Positions 39,781-48,980 are shown, counted from the first letter of the stretch. The stretch is 64,000 bases of DNA from Phycisphaeraceae bacterium (GCA_019636675.1 JAHBXC010000001.1:744001-808000), one strand, 5' to 3'. A program made the numbers and translations. The notes: generated by a model not told the origin, from the sequence alone.

Positions 39781-40596
39781 ATGACAACCGCACAGCGCAT
39801 GCTTGCGCACCGAGCCCTCGCGCTACTCATCGTCGCGACACTGCCGGCCCTGGCCGCCTGCTCGTCGACGATGCCCAGAGAGACGCTCCACGCGCCGCGC
39901 GTCCTTGTCGCACCCTACCAGCAGGGACGGGCCGGACAACCCGAAGTCGTCTGGGCGGTCGCCCCGCTTCGCAACGAGTCCGGCGTCACCCTCGTCGACC
40001 CGCTGCTCGTCAGCGACGCGCTCACCTACCAGTTCGAGCAGATCCGCGGCGTCACGACGCTGCCGGTCAACCGCACCATCGGCGTGATGCGCGCCATCGG
40101 GCTCGCCTCCATCGACTCGCCCGAACAGGCCTACGCGCTCATCGAGGCGATGGGCGTCGACGGGCTCATCGTCGGCTCGATCACCGCCTACGACCCCTAC
40201 GACCCGCCCAAGCTCGGCATGGCGATCGGCCTCTTCGCTCGCCCCGGCTCGCTCGGGACGCCCTCGCGGTCCTCGCTCGATCCCCTCACGAACAACCCCT
40301 CGGCGATGAACGCCGCGACGACCGACTCGCAGATCGAACTCACCGGCGCCGAACTCGCGCCGCTGGCCTTCGCGTCCGAGCACCTCGACGCGAAGAGCCA
40401 CGAGGTGCAGATGGCTGTCCAGGCCTACGCCCAGGGACGCAGCGACACTGTATCGGCCCTCGGATGGCGCCGATATCTGGCAAGCATGCCGCTGTACGCG
40501 GACTTCGCGAGCTACCGGCTCGCGGAACGGCTCCTCGACGCGGAGCGACTGCGACTGACACGGGCCCTGGTCAGCGGGGCCGAGACACCGAAATAA
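39781..40596 (+). CDS. Lipoprotein of unknown function
   Basis: 271 residues. Lipobox LPALAAC (Cys about 27). A middle region, VVWAVAPLRNESG, then VSDALTYQFEQI and LIEAMGVDGLIVGSITAYDPYDPPKLGMAIGLF, has the alternating pattern of CsgG/TolB_N-like lipoproteins that gather in periplasmic complexes; the family is not certain. Following the TolB-like gene by 130 bases on the same strand, it may act with it. C-terminal helices end in RLTRALVSGAETPK. Confidence 0.78.
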   Translation: MTTAQRMLAHRALALLIVATLPALAACSSTMPRETLHAPRVLVAPYQQGRAGQPEVVWAVAPLRNESGVTLVDPLLVSDALTYQFEQIRGVTTLPVNRTIGVMRAIGLASIDSPEQAYALIEAMGVDGLIVGSITAYDPYDPPKLGMAIGLFARPGSLGTPSRSSLDPLTNNPSAMNAATTDSQIELTGAELAPLAFASEHLDAKSHEVQMAVQAYAQGRSDTVSALGWRRYLASMPLYADFASYRLAERLLDAERLRLTRALVSGAETPK

Positions 40597-40642
40597 CCCC
40601 CGGCGACGGATCGCCGGGTTGTGAAGAACGACACGACCGGCG

Positions 40643-40819
40643 ATGGACCGCCCCACTCACCAGCCCGAGCACCAAGCAACAGACGCGTCCCGACGCGAGC
40701 GTGACTTCACGCTTCGCAAAGGCGATCACATCTACCGACTGCGCGCCGACGCGACCTCTGAGCGAGCCCTGCTCGAGCAGATCGCGCGGATCGCGAGGCC
40801 CACCCGCCGCGCCGCCTGA
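40643..40819 (+). CDS. Possible small basic protein (58 aa)
   Basis: An open frame of 58 codons from ATG 40643 to TGA 40817-40819, fitting neatly between the lipoprotein and the recombinase. The sequence has a charged N-terminus and a coherent core, RERDFTLRKGDHIYRLRADA, then a helix LLEQIARIAR. No strong ribosome site is seen. It may be a real small gene, but chance cannot be excluded in such high-GC DNA. No function is suggested. Confidence 0.45.
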   Translation: MDRPTHQPEHQATDASRRERDFTLRKGDHIYRLRADATSERALLEQIARIARPTRRAA

Positions 40820-40860
40820 ACCAACCACCACGCCGCTCTCCAGACGAAAGAGACCCACCC

Positions 40861-41910
40861 ATGAGCGCCACGAGCCCGCTTCCCCTGATCAACGCGTTCC
40901 TCGCGTACCTCACCGACGAGCGGCACTTCAGCCCCTACACGGCGCGCTGCTACGGCGCCGACCTTCGACAGTTCGTGGACTTCCTCTCCGACGACCTGAG
41001 CATCGCCCCCGACGAGGCCGCCGAGCGCAAGGCCTTCGACCTCGCCCAGTCCGAAGCCGCGCGCAACCAGGGCCAGGCGCCCAAGGTCGCCGGCTCCATC
41101 GGCCCCGGCGCGACGATCACCGCGGTGCTCTGCGCCATCGACCCCGATCAGATCCGCAAGTACCTCGCCCACCTGGGCGACCAGCAGTACTCGCCCGCGA
41201 CGATGGCGCGCAAGATCGCCACCCTTCGCTCGTTCTACAAGTGGGCCGAACGGCGCGGGCTCGTGCCTCGCAACCCGATGACGCTCATCCGCACGCCGCG
41301 ACAGAACAAGCGCCTGCCCAAGGCCATCACGATCGAGCAGATCGAACTCCTGCTCTCGGCGCCCGACGACAAGGACGTGCTGGGCGGGCGCGACCGCGCC
41401 ATCCTCGAGACGCTCTACTCCACGGGTATCCGAATCTCCGAACTCGTCGACCTCGAGATCGAAGACCTCGACGAAACCGGCGAGGCCCTCCATGTTCGCG
41501 GCAAGGGCAAGAAGGAGCGCATCGTCCCCCTGGGCACCCACGCGCTGAACTCCATCCGCGTCTACGCCCGACTCCTGCGCAACGACCCGCGCTTCGCCGG
41601 GGTCTGGGGCGAGGACCGCAAGATCCGCCCGCTCTTCGTCAACAAGCACGGCGGGCGCCTCTCCTCACGCTCGGTCCGTCGCAAGCTCGACAAGTACCTC
41701 AAGGAAGTGGGCCTCGACCCCTCCATCAGCCCCCACACCCTCCGGCACTCCTTCGCGACCCACCTGCTGGACAACGGCGCCGACCTGCGCTCCGTCCAGG
41801 AGCTCCTGGGGCACCAGTCGCTGAGCACCACTCAGGTCTACACCCACCTGACCGCCCAGCGTCTGCGCAAGGCCTACGACGGCGCCCACCCCAGGGCCGA
41901 GGCGAGCTGA
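40861..41910 (+). CDS. Tyrosine recombinase XerC/XerD-like
   Basis: 349 residues. Site-specific recombinase, probably for chromosome dimer resolution at dif. Catalytic residues: Arg in YSTGIRISELVDL (about 190), Lys in VRGKGKKERIVPLG (about 216), His-x-x-Arg in SPHTLRHSFATHLL (about 292-295), His in LGHQSLSTTQVYTHL and its Tyr (about 327). The N-terminal SAM-like domain carries an insert of about 50 residues (roughly 45-95) compared with XerD of about 298. No integrase-like neighbours, att sites or phage genes are seen, so a housekeeping role is favoured. XerC versus XerD is not decidable. Confidence 0.92.
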   Translation: MSATSPLPLINAFLAYLTDERHFSPYTARCYGADLRQFVDFLSDDLSIAPDEAAERKAFDLAQSEAARNQGQAPKVAGSIGPGATITAVLCAIDPDQIRKYLAHLGDQQYSPATMARKIATLRSFYKWAERRGLVPRNPMTLIRTPRQNKRLPKAITIEQIELLLSAPDDKDVLGGRDRAILETLYSTGIRISELVDLEIEDLDETGEALHVRGKGKKERIVPLGTHALNSIRVYARLLRNDPRFAGVWGEDRKIRPLFVNKHGGRLSSRSVRRKLDKYLKEVGLDPSISPHTLRHSFATHLLDNGADLRSVQELLGHQSLSTTQVYTHLTAQRLRKAYDGAHPRAEAS

Positions 41911-41986
41911 GCCGGGATTCCCGGACGCGAAAGGTGATTTGGGGCTCGCTGGGAACGAAATCGGCTCGGGGGCGTACACTGGTCGC

Positions 41987-43054
41987 ATGACCAAGCCCAC
42001 TAGCCGCCTCGTGCTGGCGTTCGCGTCGCTGCTCGGCCTCTCGGCCGGGATTGCCGTCGCCCAGAACGCAGCGTCTCAGCCCGCCGCCATCCCCGCCGAC
42101 CAGCTCCCGGAGATCGTCCCGGACGCGCTGCTCGACGACATCATGAACGCGATGTCCGGCTCGTTTGTTTCGAGCGGGCTGCGGATCCACATCACGCCGA
42201 TCCGCGCGATCGACGCGGACCGCGTCCTCTTCGCCGCCGCCGAGACCGGCGAGGGCGACACGATGGGCCAGGTCTTCTTCCACATCTTCCGGTTCGAGGG
42301 CCAGCCGCGCATCCGCATGGTGCGCCTGCCCGGCGGCGCCGCCGCCGCCCCCGGCCTCTACGCCGCGATGGACGCGATCGGCGCTGTCCAGCTCGGCCAG
42401 CTCGACGTCACCGGCGACCTCACGCCCGTCTTCGACGCAGCGACCGGTCGGCTCCAGATCTCGTCCGAGCGCCCGATGCCCACCTACGCCGGCGGCGCGA
42501 TCGCCATGAACTCCCGCTTCGAGTTCACCCCCTCCGGCATGACCATCTCCGAGAACGGCGTCGACATCGCCGGCGCCACCGTCTGGACCTTCCCAGAAGG
42601 CGACGACGGCAACCTCCGTCGCGTCGGCCCGGCCCCTGTCGCGGTCCAGACCGACACCGGCCTGCGCTACCACATCATCGCCGAGGGCGACGAGCACGCC
42701 CAGGTCGGCGTCAAGGGCGACACCTACACCGTCAACTACACCGGCTGGCTCCCCAGCGGCCAGATGTTCGACACCAGCAAGCAGCCCGGCCGCGAGCCCT
42801 TCACCGTCCAGATCCCCGGCGGCGTCATCCAGGGCTGGAACGAGGGCCTCATCGGCATGAAGGTCGGCGAGAAGCGTCGCCTCTTCATCCCCCCGGCGCT
42901 CGGTTACGGCGAGCGCGGCGCCGGCAACGTCATCCCGCCCAACTCCTGGCTCATCTTCGACGTCGAGCTCCTCTCCCTCGCCAAGGAGGGCTCCGTCCCG
43001 GCCGGCGAGCGTCACCCCCACGACCACGACGGCGACGGCATCCCCGATCACTGA
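41987..43054 (+). CDS. Exported FKBP-type peptidyl-prolyl isomerase
   Basis: 355 residues from ATG 41987. Signal peptide 1-25 (LLGLSAGIAVAQ). An unrecognised domain of about 190 residues comes first, then a C-terminal FKBP domain (about 222-335): GDTYTVNYTGWLPSGQMFDTS, GGVIQGWNEGLIGMKVGEKR, IPPALGYGERGAGNVIPPNS. The last 16 residues are His/Asp-rich (HPHDHDGDGIPDH), a likely metal-binding tail. Acts on proline bonds of envelope proteins. ATG 41939 would add a poor extension ahead of the signal peptide. It is followed by a clear terminator. Confidence 0.92.
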   Translation: MTKPTSRLVLAFASLLGLSAGIAVAQNAASQPAAIPADQLPEIVPDALLDDIMNAMSGSFVSSGLRIHITPIRAIDADRVLFAAAETGEGDTMGQVFFHIFRFEGQPRIRMVRLPGGAAAAPGLYAAMDAIGAVQLGQLDVTGDLTPVFDAATGRLQISSERPMPTYAGGAIAMNSRFEFTPSGMTISENGVDIAGATVWTFPEGDDGNLRRVGPAPVAVQTDTGLRYHIIAEGDEHAQVGVKGDTYTVNYTGWLPSGQMFDTSKQPGREPFTVQIPGGVIQGWNEGLIGMKVGEKRRLFIPPALGYGERGAGNVIPPNSWLIFDVELLSLAKEGSVPAGERHPHDHDGDGIPDH

Positions 43055-43098
43055 TCGGACAACACCCTCGCGACAGCAACGCTCACGAGCAGACTTTC

Positions 43099-43124
43099 AA
43101 CGCACGCCCCGGCGTGCGTTTTTT
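43099..43124 (+). terminator. Rho-independent terminator of the FKBP gene
   Basis: ACGCACGC, CCCG, GCGTGCGT and six T residues, placed 9 bases before the end of the convergent sigma54 regulator gene. Confidence 0.92.
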
Positions 43125-43132
43125 CGTGCGCG

Positions 43133-44671
43133 TCACAGGTCTTCCGCGACCAGCCGGTCTTCCTTCCACTTCTTCAGTTTCAGCCCGAGCGTGCGCACGC
43201 CGATGCCCAGCGCCTCGGCGGTCTTCTGGCGATGCCCACGGAACCGCCCCAGCGTCTCGACGATCACCTGACGCTCGATCTCCTCCAGCGTCGGCACGCG
43301 ATCACGCGGGATGATCGGGCCAAGCCCGGAGAGCACGCTGTCCACGCCCTCGCCCATCGGCTTGGGTTCGACGACACCCACCGGCGCGCGCGCCGAGGCG
43401 AGCGGGGCGCCGGCAGCGACCGGTGTGTGGTTCGGGGTCACGCTGGCCAGCGCCGCGGAACCCGGCGAGTCGAGCCACGGGCTCAGCAGGCGCTCGTCGA
43501 TGGCCCGTCCCCGGGAAAGCACGACGGCGCGCTCCATGAGGTTCTGCAGCTCGCGCACATTGCCCGGCCAGCGATACGCGGTCAGCACGCCCATCGCCGC
43601 GTCGCTGACGACCGGCGCCTCAACGCCCTCGCGCGCCGCGGCCTGCGCCACGAAATGATTCGCCAGCATCGGGATGTCCTCGGCGCGCTCGCGCAGCGCC
43701 GGGAGGCGCAGCGGGAGCACGTTGAGCCGGTAATACAGGTCCTGGCGGAACGCGCCCCTCGCGACCTCCCCGGGCAGGTCGCGGTTGGTCGTCGCGATCA
43801 CGCGCACGTCCACGCCGATGGTCGTCGACGAGCCGACACGCTCGAAACTGCGCTCCTGCAGCACGCGCAGCAGCTTGGCCTGGATCTGCGGCGCCACCTC
43901 GCTGATCTCGTCGAGCAGCAGCGTGCCCCGGTCGGCGAGCTCGAAACGCCCCTTGCGCAGCCGGTCCGCCCCGGTGAACGCGCCCTTCTCGTGCCCGAAC
44001 AGCTCGCTCTCGAGCAGACTCTCGGCGAGCGCCGGGCAGTTCATCGCGAGGAACGGCTCGACGGAGCGGGTCGACAGCTCGTGGATCGCCCGGGCGAAGA
44101 CCTCTTTGCCCACGCCCGACTCGCCGCTGATGAGCACCGTGCCCTGCGCCGACGCGATGGCGCGGATCTGTTCCTTCGCCTCGCGCATCGCGGGCGAATC
44201 ACCGACGATGCGATCGATCCCTCGCGGGCCCGAGGAGCGGTCTGCGCCGCCGGCGCTTTCGGCGCTGGTCGTGCCCCCGAGCCGGAGGACCGCGTTCTCG
44301 CGCTTGAGTCGCGCGTGCTCGATGCCCCGCTTGACAGCGATGAGCAGCTCGTCGCCCTCGAAGGGTTTGGTGATGTAGTCGAACGCGCCGAGCTTCATCG
44401 CTTTGACAGCGGTGCCGACATCGCCGAACGCGGTCATGAGCACCACGGGCAGGTCGTCGTCGAACTCGCGCACGTGCTCGAGCAGCTCGACGCCGGTCAG
44501 CCCGGGCATCTTCAGGTCGGTCACGACGCAGTCGGGCCGGCGCTTCGCGATGATCTCGAGGGCCGCCTGCCCGTTCGACGCCGCGAGAATAGTGAACCCG
44601 GCGCGCTGCAGGGTGGCCCCCACACTGTCGCGCATCATCTCCTTGTCATCCACGACCAGCACGGTGCTCAT
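43133..44671 (-). CDS. Sigma54-dependent response regulator (NtrC/FlgR type)
   Basis: 512 residues. Receiver domain 1-120 with phospho-Asp in CVVTDLKMPGLTG; AAA+ domain with Walker A GESGVGKE, sigma54-contact loop KGAFTGADRLRKG, Walker B TLLLDEISEV and arginine-finger region; C-terminal Fis-type HTH RGHRQKTAEALGIGVRTLGLKLKKW. Activates RNA polymerase bound to -24/-12 promoters. The start overlaps the kinase stop by four bases (ATGA), and a FlgN-like gene comes just before the kinase, so it probably controls flagellar genes, as FlgR or FleR do. The continuous upstream frame through the kinase is a shadow, not a fusion. Confidence 0.94.
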   Translation of the reverse strand: MSTVLVVDDKEMMRDSVGATLQRAGFTILAASNGQAALEIIAKRRPDCVVTDLKMPGLTGVELLEHVREFDDDLPVVLMTAFGDVGTAVKAMKLGAFDYITKPFEGDELLIAVKRGIEHARLKRENAVLRLGGTTSAESAGGADRSSGPRGIDRIVGDSPAMREAKEQIRAIASAQGTVLISGESGVGKEVFARAIHELSTRSVEPFLAMNCPALAESLLESELFGHEKGAFTGADRLRKGRFELADRGTLLLDEISEVAPQIQAKLLRVLQERSFERVGSSTTIGVDVRVIATTNRDLPGEVARGAFRQDLYYRLNVLPLRLPALRERAEDIPMLANHFVAQAAAREGVEAPVVSDAAMGVLTAYRWPGNVRELQNLMERAVVLSRGRAIDERLLSPWLDSPGSAALASVTPNHTPVAAGAPLASARAPVGVVEPKPMGEGVDSVLSGLGPIIPRDRVPTLEEIERQVIVETLGRFRGHRQKTAEALGIGVRTLGLKLKKWKEDRLVAEDL

Positions 44672-45645
44672 CGAACTCGCTCCTGGGTTTCTTCCCCGGT
44701 TGTAACCGCCTGCATGTTCCGCGCGTCCCGTCGTTCCGGGAGCAGTATCTCGACGACCGTCCCGCCCCCGGCCCGGTCGCGCACCCGGACGCGCCCGCCG
44801 TGCGCGTCGACGATGCGGTGCACGATCGCCAGCCCGAGCCCCGTGCCGGTGTGACGCGTCGTGAAGAACGGGTTGAACATCCGCTTCTTCACCTGGTCGG
44901 GCACGCCGGGGCCGTTGTCCTCGACGATCAGCGCGACCATCCGCTTCGCGCCGTCGCGATCGCGCACGCGCACGCGTTGGGCGTCGAGACGCACGAACGG
45001 GTCCGCCGGGCGGCGCTCGATCGGCATCTCCGCCAGCGCCTCGGCGGCGTTGCGCACCACGTTCACCAGCGCCTGCTGCAACAGCCCGGCGTCGGCCGCG
45101 AATGCGATGTCCTCGGCGCGCGCCGCGAACCTGGCGTCCAGCGTCGCGCCCGACGACTCGAGCTGCGGCGAGCAGGTCTCCGCCGCCTTCGACAGCGCCT
45201 CGCTCGCCAGGCACCCGTCGGCTCGCGGCTCGATCCGCTTCGCGAAAGTCAGCACATCGCCCACGATCGCGTCCAGCCCCTTCACGCCTCGCGCGATTTT
45301 CTCCGCGACCTCGCGGCACTCGGGGCGGTCGCCCAGATCGCCCACGAGCAGGCGCGCGTACAGCCCGATCGACGCCAGCGGGTTGCGGATCTCGTGCGCG
45401 ATGCCGGCGGCCATCTCGCCAAGCGCCGCCAGACGCTCGCTCCGGCGCAGGGCCTCGTTCGTCTCCCGGAGTTCGCGCTCGAGGCGCGCGACCTCGGCGC
45501 GCAGCGTCTCGTGCGTCGCCTGCAGCTTCGAGGTGACCTCGTTGAACGCCGTCAGCAGCTCCGCGAGGTCGCCGGGCGACAGGGACGCCCCCGGCGCGAG
45601 CGCCGCCGCCGGAGGGATCGGTGCTGGTGGGGTCGCGACGCTCAT
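44668..45645 (-). CDS. Soluble histidine kinase (FlgS/NtrB-like)
   Basis: 325 residues, no TM segment or signal peptide, so a cytoplasmic sensor. An N-terminal Ala/Pro linker and coiled coil (about 30-75) replace a PAS domain. HisKA H-box: GEMAAGIAHEIRNPLASIGLY (His about 84). HATPase motifs: N-box NVVRNAAEALAE, G1 VEDNGPGVP, F-box NPFFTTRHTGTGLGLAI, G2 HGGRVRVRDRAGGGT. It phosphorylates the regulator encoded immediately downstream. Two bases separate it from the FlgN-like gene. In epsilonproteobacteria a similar soluble kinase reads flagellar export assembly; that role is inferred here. Confidence 0.93.
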   Translation of the reverse strand: MSVATPPAPIPPAAALAPGASLSPGDLAELLTAFNEVTSKLQATHETLRAEVARLERELRETNEALRRSERLAALGEMAAGIAHEIRNPLASIGLYARLLVGDLGDRPECREVAEKIARGVKGLDAIVGDVLTFAKRIEPRADGCLASEALSKAAETCSPQLESSGATLDARFAARAEDIAFAADAGLLQQALVNVVRNAAEALAEMPIERRPADPFVRLDAQRVRVRDRDGAKRMVALIVEDNGPGVPDQVKKRMFNPFFTTRHTGTGLGLAIVHRIVDAHGGRVRVRDRAGGGTVVEILLPERRDARNMQAVTTGEETQERVR

Positions 45646-45647
45646 GG

Positions 45648-46151
45648 TCAGCCCTGCCGGTCCTGGTACCGGGGCCCCGCGCCGCCCTGCTGGCCATAAG
45701 CGTTGACCGCGCCGCGCGACTTGTTCACCCCCGCGATCTCTTCGGAGAGCGACTTCCGCCTCGCCGCCAGACGCGTGCGATCGCGATCGTCACGCTCGTT
45801 CACGCGGGCGGCGATATCCTGGATCGACGCGACCTGCTCTCGCAGACGCTCGCGCGTGTCGTGGTCGACGCCCCCGAGGATGCCGTCCCACTGGCCCTGC
45901 AAGGGGCGCAGCTCTTCCCCGGCGTCGAGCAACCGGTCGACGATGCGCTGGCGCTCCGCCAGAACGCCCAGCAGAACATCGGTGTCGTCCTCGTCGATCA
46001 GCGCCGACTGTCGCTCGCTCAGGTCGTTCAGCGCGATATAGAGACGCTCGTGCTCACCCAGCAGCGCGGCCAGGCGCGACGCGAGCCGCCCAGGGTCGGC
46101 GTGGGGGGATCGCTGGTTGCCGGGGGGAATCGGTCCGTTCGAGGCGGTCAT
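45648..46151 (-). CDS. FlgN-like flagellar chaperone
   Basis: 167 residues, almost wholly helical and highly charged. The central part, HERLYIALNDLSERQSALI then LLGVLAERQRIVDRLLDAGEEL, has the coiled-coil pattern of FlgN-family chaperones for hook-associated proteins. The C-terminus (from about 125) is basic and Gln/Gly-rich and looks disordered. The identification rests on pattern plus context: directly before a kinase/sigma54 regulator pair, with a flagellin gene elsewhere in the window. It could instead be another coiled-coil regulator. Confidence 0.7.
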   Translation of the reverse strand: MTASNGPIPPGNQRSPHADPGRLASRLAALLGEHERLYIALNDLSERQSALIDEDDTDVLLGVLAERQRIVDRLLDAGEELRPLQGQWDGILGGVDHDTRERLREQVASIQDIAARVNERDDRDRTRLAARRKSLSEEIAGVNKSRGAVNAYGQQGGAGPRYQDRQG

Positions 46152-46216
46152 CCGTGACCATCCTTTCGAGGAAGCGGCGCAGCGCGTCGCCTCGGGTCAG
46201 CGTGTCGTCCCCTGCC

Positions 46217-48805
46217 TCAGTCGGGCAGGCGGTGCGCCGCGAGCTCGGCCACGGAATCCAGCCAGCGCTCCCAATGACGCCGATCCATCGGCATGTCGGG
46301 GCGGTCGAAGGAATCCGCCGGCAGCTCTCGGAATCGCTGCCGGGCGCGCTCGTGCGCAGTTCTTGCTTCATCCCATCGGCCGGTCGCCGCGTACGCGTTC
46401 ACAATCTGCACCATCGCGACCAGCGAGGCCGGGTCGTCGGAGAATCGCTGGGCGGCGGCGTCGTAGAACTCGATGGCCCGCGCGAAGTCGCCCAGGTCGA
46501 ACGCGCAGTCCGCCCGGAAGAAGAACGCGTTGCGGACCGCGCTCGATTCGACCTCGTTCAGCCGGGCCCCGACGGGCTCGTCGAGGCGCAGCGCGACGCG
46601 CTCGTACTCAGCCATCGCCTGGCGCAGGCGCTCCTGGCGCAGGCGCTCCAGCTCTCGGCGCTGGCTCTCGGGCATGCCCTGTCGCAGCCGGTCGGCGAGC
46701 TCGCCCCCCGACTGGCGCAGGGCCTCGGCCAGGCGGAACCGCACGACGAGCCGATCGGGGGACTCCGGGTACCGCTCGAGCGACTCGGTCAGGCGCGAGA
46801 TCGCCTCGGGGTGTCGCCCGGTCCGGAGCAGGTGACGCCCCAGCTCATCGAGGGCGACGCGGAACTCGGGCGCCGACGGCGCGATGATCTGCCCGCTGAG
46901 CACGCGCCGGAGCAGGTTCTCCGCCTCGGCGTCGTTGGTCTCGTCGCGATCGCGCAGCAGCGCCCTCGCGAGCGGGACATAGCTCCGGAATCCCTCCCCG
47001 GAGGATGGGTTCTCGGCGATCAGGTCGCGATAGAGGTTCACCGCCGGGGCCAGCTCCTCGCGCGCGTCGTGCGCCCTCGCGAGCCGGAACCGCGCCGAAT
47101 CCCGGCGAGCGTCGTTGGGGCGCCCGTTCGCGTACTCGCCGAACCACCGGATCGCGCTCTCGAAGTCGCCCGCGAGGTCCGCGCTGTCCGCGGCGTGCCA
47201 GAGGGACTCGGCGAAGGCGCGGTCGTCCGAGCCGATCACCATCTGCGCGTGCCGCCGGAACTGCGTCGCCGCCTCGAGGTACCTGGTCTTGATCTCGCGC
47301 AGCGACACCGGGTCGGCCTCGTCGAGGCGCGAGCGATCTCCCGAGGGCGCCGACGCGTCCGCCTTGGAGTCCGCGAGCACGCGATGGGCGCGCGCCTGCG
47401 CGAGGGCCGCCCACGCGGGCGCGTCCTTCTCATCGCGCACGCGCTCCGCGAGCTGCGCGAAGCGGAGCGAGGACATCGGGTCGCCCCGCTCGAGGCGCTC
47501 CTCGGCGCGGTCGCGCAGACTCGCGATGATCCGCTGCGAGACGGGCGCTCGCGAAGGCGGGCCGAGCGGCTCAGGGACGCCGAGGGCGCCCTCGGCCCCG
47601 CCGCGCCGCAGGTCCTGCACCAGTGTCTCATAGGCCTCGGCCGACGCGTCGAAGTTGCCGAGCCCGCCCTCGGCTTCCGCGAGTCCCAGCCAGGCCTCGC
47701 GCGTGTCGGCCGAGCCGGCGAACGAGGTCGTCACGAAGGCGAACCGCTCACGCGCCTGCTCCGCGTCGCCTCGCTGCAGCGCGATGCGCGCGAGCATCAC
47801 GTTCGCGCTGGCCCGCTTCTGATCGGTCGGCCCGAGCGTGGAGTCGGCCTGGTTGAGCCGGCGGATCGCCTCGTCGTGCTGCCCCAGATTGAAGTACGCC
47901 GTCCCCAGCAGAAGATAGAGCTCGCCGGCCTGCTCGCTGTCGAGACGGTCGATGCGCTGCATCTCGCGGAGCAGATGCCCGACCGCTTCGGCGTTGTAGC
48001 CCGCCTCGAGGCGAAGCTCGGCCTGGCGCGCGATGGTCCACGCGCGATCCCGCTCGTCCAGCGTCGGGTCGGCGCCCAGGCGCGTCAGCAGCGCCAACGC
48101 CTGCTCGAACCGCTGGGGCGTCCTGCTGTCCGAGGGCGAGTCTCGCAGCGAGTCCATCGCGGCGCGGATCACCTGCTTGAGCATCAGTTGGCGACGGTCG
48201 TCCGAATCGCTCGAGGGGATCTGGTTCACGCGCTCGATCGCGGCGTTCAGATCGCCCAGCGCCAGGTGCGCCTCGATGGTGCGCGCCAGCTCGCCGGCGT
48301 CCAGCGTCGCGCCCATCGATTCGAGCGTCTTCACCTCCGCGAGCACGCGCCGGTAGTTCTCTTCCGACCCCAGGTTCTTGGCGCGGATCTCGTGGGACAT
48401 CGCGTTCAGGCGCAGCCGATGGAACTCGAGCCGCTTCGGCTCGGGCGCGTCGCCGACCCCGAGCTTCTCGAGCAGTTTCCCGTTCAGCTCCGCCAGCGAG
48501 CCCGTCGAGTCGCCCTCGTCGAGCATCGTCTGCGCGCGCGCCAGGGCCGCCTCCACGTCGAAATCCGGTTTCGTCGCGAACGCCGCGATGATGCCCCCCA
48601 CGAAGAGCGCCGCGCCCAGCGCGAGCACCGGGGCCTGCCACAGGTCGCGCAGCGGCGGGCCGGAGCCGCCCCGTTTCGCCCCGCTTGCCGCCGCCGGCTT
48701 GTCGCGCTGCGCCTGCGCCAGAAGCGCGTCGATATCCGCCCCTCCGGGCGCCGGCGATGGCGCAGGGTTCTTCGACGACTCGGGCTGCTTCTTCGCGTCG
48801 CTCAC
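46217..48805 (-). CDS. Large TPR-repeat membrane-anchored protein
   Basis: 862 residues from GTG at 48805 (complement); a TTG at 48835 would give 872. A low-complexity N-terminus with a short motif (DIDALLAQAQRDKP), one TM (about 58-77, LALGAALFVGGIIAAFA), then about 780 residues of helical repeats with TPR signatures (AGELYLLLGTAYFNLGQHDEAIRRL, AWLGLAEAEGGLGNFDASAEAYETL, LGRHLLRTGRHPEAISRLTESL). It faces the periplasm if the TM is a simple anchor. Similar to tetratricopeptide outer-membrane assembly helpers, but no specific family. Upstream of the FlgN-like gene by 65 bases on the same strand. Confidence 0.85.
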   Translation of the reverse strand: MSDAKKQPESSKNPAPSPAPGGADIDALLAQAQRDKPAAASGAKRGGSGPPLRDLWQAPVLALGAALFVGGIIAAFATKPDFDVEAALARAQTMLDEGDSTGSLAELNGKLLEKLGVGDAPEPKRLEFHRLRLNAMSHEIRAKNLGSEENYRRVLAEVKTLESMGATLDAGELARTIEAHLALGDLNAAIERVNQIPSSDSDDRRQLMLKQVIRAAMDSLRDSPSDSRTPQRFEQALALLTRLGADPTLDERDRAWTIARQAELRLEAGYNAEAVGHLLREMQRIDRLDSEQAGELYLLLGTAYFNLGQHDEAIRRLNQADSTLGPTDQKRASANVMLARIALQRGDAEQARERFAFVTTSFAGSADTREAWLGLAEAEGGLGNFDASAEAYETLVQDLRRGGAEGALGVPEPLGPPSRAPVSQRIIASLRDRAEERLERGDPMSSLRFAQLAERVRDEKDAPAWAALAQARAHRVLADSKADASAPSGDRSRLDEADPVSLREIKTRYLEAATQFRRHAQMVIGSDDRAFAESLWHAADSADLAGDFESAIRWFGEYANGRPNDARRDSARFRLARAHDAREELAPAVNLYRDLIAENPSSGEGFRSYVPLARALLRDRDETNDAEAENLLRRVLSGQIIAPSAPEFRVALDELGRHLLRTGRHPEAISRLTESLERYPESPDRLVVRFRLAEALRQSGGELADRLRQGMPESQRRELERLRQERLRQAMAEYERVALRLDEPVGARLNEVESSAVRNAFFFRADCAFDLGDFARAIEFYDAAAQRFSDDPASLVAMVQIVNAYAATGRWDEARTAHERARQRFRELPADSFDRPDMPMDRRHWERWLDSVAELAAHRLPD

Positions 48806-48980
48806 GGCAGGCGCAGGGCTCCGATGGGCCGGCAACGCGACCCGGAGGCATTATCGGGCGTCCCGGCGCGATCGCTGGAACGCCACGCGTTCTATCGACC
48901 GGGGGCCCGCCTGCGTCCAGCCTCGCGACCTCTGCCACGCCCCTGCGCGTCCGCCCGGCCCCCACAGCCGGAACCCTGCG

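Noticed and set aside
40861-41910. Phage or integron integrase
   Set aside because: No phage genes, attC or tRNA target nearby, and the sequence is XerC/D-like; a chromosomal recombinase is simpler.
43133-45697. Single frame covering both regulator and kinase, suggesting a fusion
   Set aside because: The kinase is read in another frame with all motifs; upstream part of this frame is Arg/Gly/Ala noise. The ATGA overlap explains the arrangement.
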